A DNA stretch of 8,841 nucleotides from assembly GCA_030655795.1 (NCBI GenBank), contig JAUSPJ010000227.1, positions 1-8,841 on the forward strand, written 5' to 3'. Under the pieces are notes generated by a model that was not told the origin of the DNA, searched no databases, and was given only the letters and a program-made list of their open reading frames with translations. This DNA is from Fidelibacterota bacterium (GTDB lineage Bacteria; Fidelibacterota; UBA2242). Positions 7,284 to 8,841 of the stretch are shown in pieces. Made by a program: the position numbers and the translations under genes. Each line of letters begins with the position of its first letter. Position 1 is the stretch's first letter.

Positions 7284-7303
7284 ATTATATGACTTTTATT
7301 ATA
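7284..7303 (-). promoter_or_regulatory. Candidate promoter: two tandem TATAAT hexamers
   Basis: In the 187-nt gap before the LPP20 lipoprotein gene, two perfect TATAAT boxes read on the minus strand at 7303-7298 and 7289-7284, each as TATAATAA, 14 nt apart. No good TTGACA partner lies 16-18 nt upstream of either, so at least one may be chance in AT-rich DNA. Position (80-95 nt before the start codon) and orientation fit a promoter for the two LPP20-like genes. Confidence 0.4.
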
Positions 7304-7390
7304 ACCCGACGCATACAACATTTCACCACGCGGGAATTGGATAAAAATTTCTTTTCTATTTCGACAGACAAGTTCTCTTTGCATCTCACA

Positions 7391-8841
7391 TCATTTTTTT
7401 AAAGGAATATCTCTAAATTCAGCTATAAAATCACCACAGTTTATTTGTAAAAGTGAAATAATTTCTGCCCTCTTTGTTATTTTTTCAAAGTAAAGAACGG
7501 TCTCAACAGGAACAGCAGATATCAGTTTCATAGTAAGTTGACCATACCCGAATGTATATTTCTTATTGGCAATTTTAACCCATGATATTATATATTCATT
7601 TCCTAAATCATCAAAAATTATTGTGTTAGGATTTCCGTATTGTACCGTAAAATTTCGATCATCTTCCTCATTGTTAGTAACTTCAAGGTAAAAGGCAACA
7701 TCCCTGTCTAACAATTCGCATTTTTGTAGTTCGATTGTAAAACCATTTTTTCTCACTATCTTGGATAAAAGTGCTTTTTCTTCAAGAGCGGGTTTTTCAA
7801 TAATTTTTTCTTCTATAGGCTGTTCGATAGCGGGAGACTTGATTCTTGAGAAAGGGATATTCTCGGCTATAGCTAACATTTCAGCAAGCTCCTTTTTGCT
7901 GATCTTTATTTTTTTATAAGAAGCATCAACAGCCTTTTTCTCAAGCTCATGCATCCCTTTTCCTTTTGCCGTCAGGCTGGCAATTTCTTCATTATTAGAT
8001 AGATTTATCATTGATAATGATAGTTCAGATATAGCTACATATTGTTTCCCGCCATATCCCACTATTTCTTCGGTACTAATAAGTTCAACAACACCGCTTA
8101 ATAAGACATTTGATTCAGGATTAACATTATGCCCCAATTCTTCAATATCACCGCTCAGACTACGCTCCACCGTAGTCAGGGTTTTACCTTTTTCATCTTT
8201 TATTTTTACAGCAAAAGTAAGTTTTTTCTCTTCACTTATTTTAAAACGAGCTACGCATTCGGCTTTATTTAAATATTTTCTATAAAGAGCAGGTAGCTTG
8301 TATAAATTCGGTCGGGCTATAATTTTTCCCAAGGAGGTTCCACTGGAATAAGTTGTCACATAACAGATGGCTTTTCCATACTGGTCGGTAGTTAACTTTT
8401 CTGCAAGATTGTCGTCGCCATATTCGATGATTAAAGGCATATTGGGAATAGGCGTAATATCCTCGGATGTCCCACGCCTATAAATAATCTGGAAAATAAT
8501 TGGCTCCGATAAGGGCTTGCCCATCTTTCCTGTCTGGTTATCACCCGAAATTAAATTGACCTGAACCCCTGAGAGAATTTCTCTGATTTCAGAATTGATG
8601 TCTCCAAGCGAAATATCCGTGTCCAAGAAATAAGGGGTAGAAGCAACCGCATCATAAAAAGCTTTTTTAGAATAAAACGGTGTAATTATCTCTTGTGTAT
8701 CCGTGTAGTTTTCCAGGGCTGCGAATATTTTCCCCTGCTTTATAAATTTCCTAGCATTGGTCGCCAAGCTTACAATTTGGCCCCATAGATGGTCCAGATC
8801 GGCTTTCAATCCGGCGGAATATTTTTCTCTGCTCAATACTG
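7391..8841 (-). CDS. Large multidomain envelope-type protein of unknown function, N-terminus outside the window
   Basis: The frame stays open to the right edge. The first TTG (8836) has no supporting ribosome-binding site, and the visible protein starts mid-helix without a signal peptide, so the true start is probably beyond 8841. Counting from that TTG there is a helical, TPR-like stretch containing QGKIFAALENY (34-44); a beta-rich Ig-like or CnaB-like segment with TTDQYGKAICYV (149-160); a CsgG/LpoB/TolB-N-like region (about 200-325) with LTFAVKIKD, LLSGVVEL, YVAISELSLSMIN and KGKGMHELEKKAVDASYKKIKI; a P/E/K-rich linker (about 335-358); and a C-terminal beta domain of about 115 residues resembling DUF4352-type Ig folds (IELQKCELLDRDVAFYLEVTNNE). 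Large LPP20-containing proteins can have such downstream regions, and two LPP20-like genes follow, so an unseen N-terminal LPP20 module is possible. Base composition is visibly more AT-rich than in the other genes. Domain names are low-confidence fold guesses; the coding call is firm. Confidence 0.7.
   Translation of the reverse strand, partial: VLSREKYSAGLKADLDHLWGQIVSLATNARKFIKQGKIFAALENYTDTQEIITPFYSKKAFYDAVASTPYFLDTDISLGDINSEIREILSGVQVNLISGDNQTGKMGKPLSEPIIFQIIYRRGTSEDITPIPNMPLIIEYGDDNLAEKLTTDQYGKAICYVTTYSSGTSLGKIIARPNLYKLPALYRKYLNKAECVARFKISEEKKLTFAVKIKDEKGKTLTTVERSLSGDIEELGHNVNPESNVLLSGVVELISTEEIVGYGGKQYVAISELSLSMINLSNNEEIASLTAKGKGMHELEKKAVDASYKKIKISKKELAEMLAIAENIPFSRIKSPAIEQPIEEKIIEKPALEEKALLSKIVRKNGFTIELQKCELLDRDVAFYLEVTNNEEDDRNFTVQYGNPNTIIFDDLGNEYIISWVKIANKKYTFGYGQLTMKLISAVPVETVLYFEKITKRAEIISLLQINCGDFIAEFRDIPLKK

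Larger units (their letters stand above)
7204..7390. other. Intergenic region upstream of the LPP20 lipoprotein gene
   Basis: This AT-rich 187-nt region separates the large minus-strand gene from the lipoprotein gene. It holds the two TATAAT hexamers and the Shine-Dalgarno described separately. No convincing terminator hairpin for the upstream gene was found near 7300-7390. An open frame on the plus strand across this region (7094-7402) has no family resemblance and runs antisense into the lipoprotein gene, so it is not called. Confidence 0.6.

Noticed and set aside
7338..7346. DnaA-box-like TTATCCAAT on the minus strand
   Set aside because: It is a single 7-of-9 match to TTATCCACA with no cluster nearby, so it does not support an origin, although gyrBA is often near oriC.
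7094..7402. 102-codon plus-strand open frame spanning the intergenic region
   Set aside because: It overlaps the start of the LPP20 lipoprotein gene antisense, has no recognisable motif, and the region is better explained as promoter sequence.

Overview
The window looks like chromosomal DNA from a diderm (Gram-negative-type) bacterium. Evidence for an outer membrane is a lipoprotein signal peptide and two or three secreted LPP20-type envelope proteins on the minus strand. A DivIVA-domain protein beside them, together with the gyrB-gyrA-yggS-DivIVA-PNP-like order, suggests an uncultured lineage of the FCB superphylum or a neighbour (Marinimicrobia, Zixibacteria or KSB1-like). That placement is an inference from gene content and was not tested by a search.

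Layout. Bases 2-5856, plus strand, form one compact housekeeping run: gyrB (its start lies before the window), gyrA 3 nt later, yggS (PLP homeostasis) 27 nt later, a DivIVA-domain coiled-coil protein, and a purine-nucleoside-phosphorylase-like protein that overlaps the DivIVA-like gene by 4 nt. Gaps are short and no terminator is visible, so co-transcription is likely. After a 12-nt convergent junction the minus strand carries an envelope block. From its promoter side it reads: a large multidomain protein of unknown function (7391 to beyond the right edge), a 187-nt intergenic region with two perfect TATAAT hexamers, an LPP20-family lipoprotein (7203-6652), a strong 9-bp GC hairpin, and a secreted protein with two LPP20-like repeats (6609-5869).

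How the genes fit together. GyrA and GyrB are the two subunits of DNA gyrase. The yggS/DivIVA-like pair resembles the Gram-positive arrangement in which yggS (ylmE) lies close to divIVA in the division cluster, here attached to gyrase. The most unusual gene is the last of that run. It keeps PNP landmarks such as DHINL-G-NPL-GPN and RFPDM but lacks the phosphate-binding, base-binding and catalytic segments, so it is probably a pseudoenzyme. The minus-strand genes probably encode periplasmic or outer-membrane proteins, but their function cannot be read from the sequence. No tRNA, rRNA, CRISPR array, insertion sequence or phage gene was seen.
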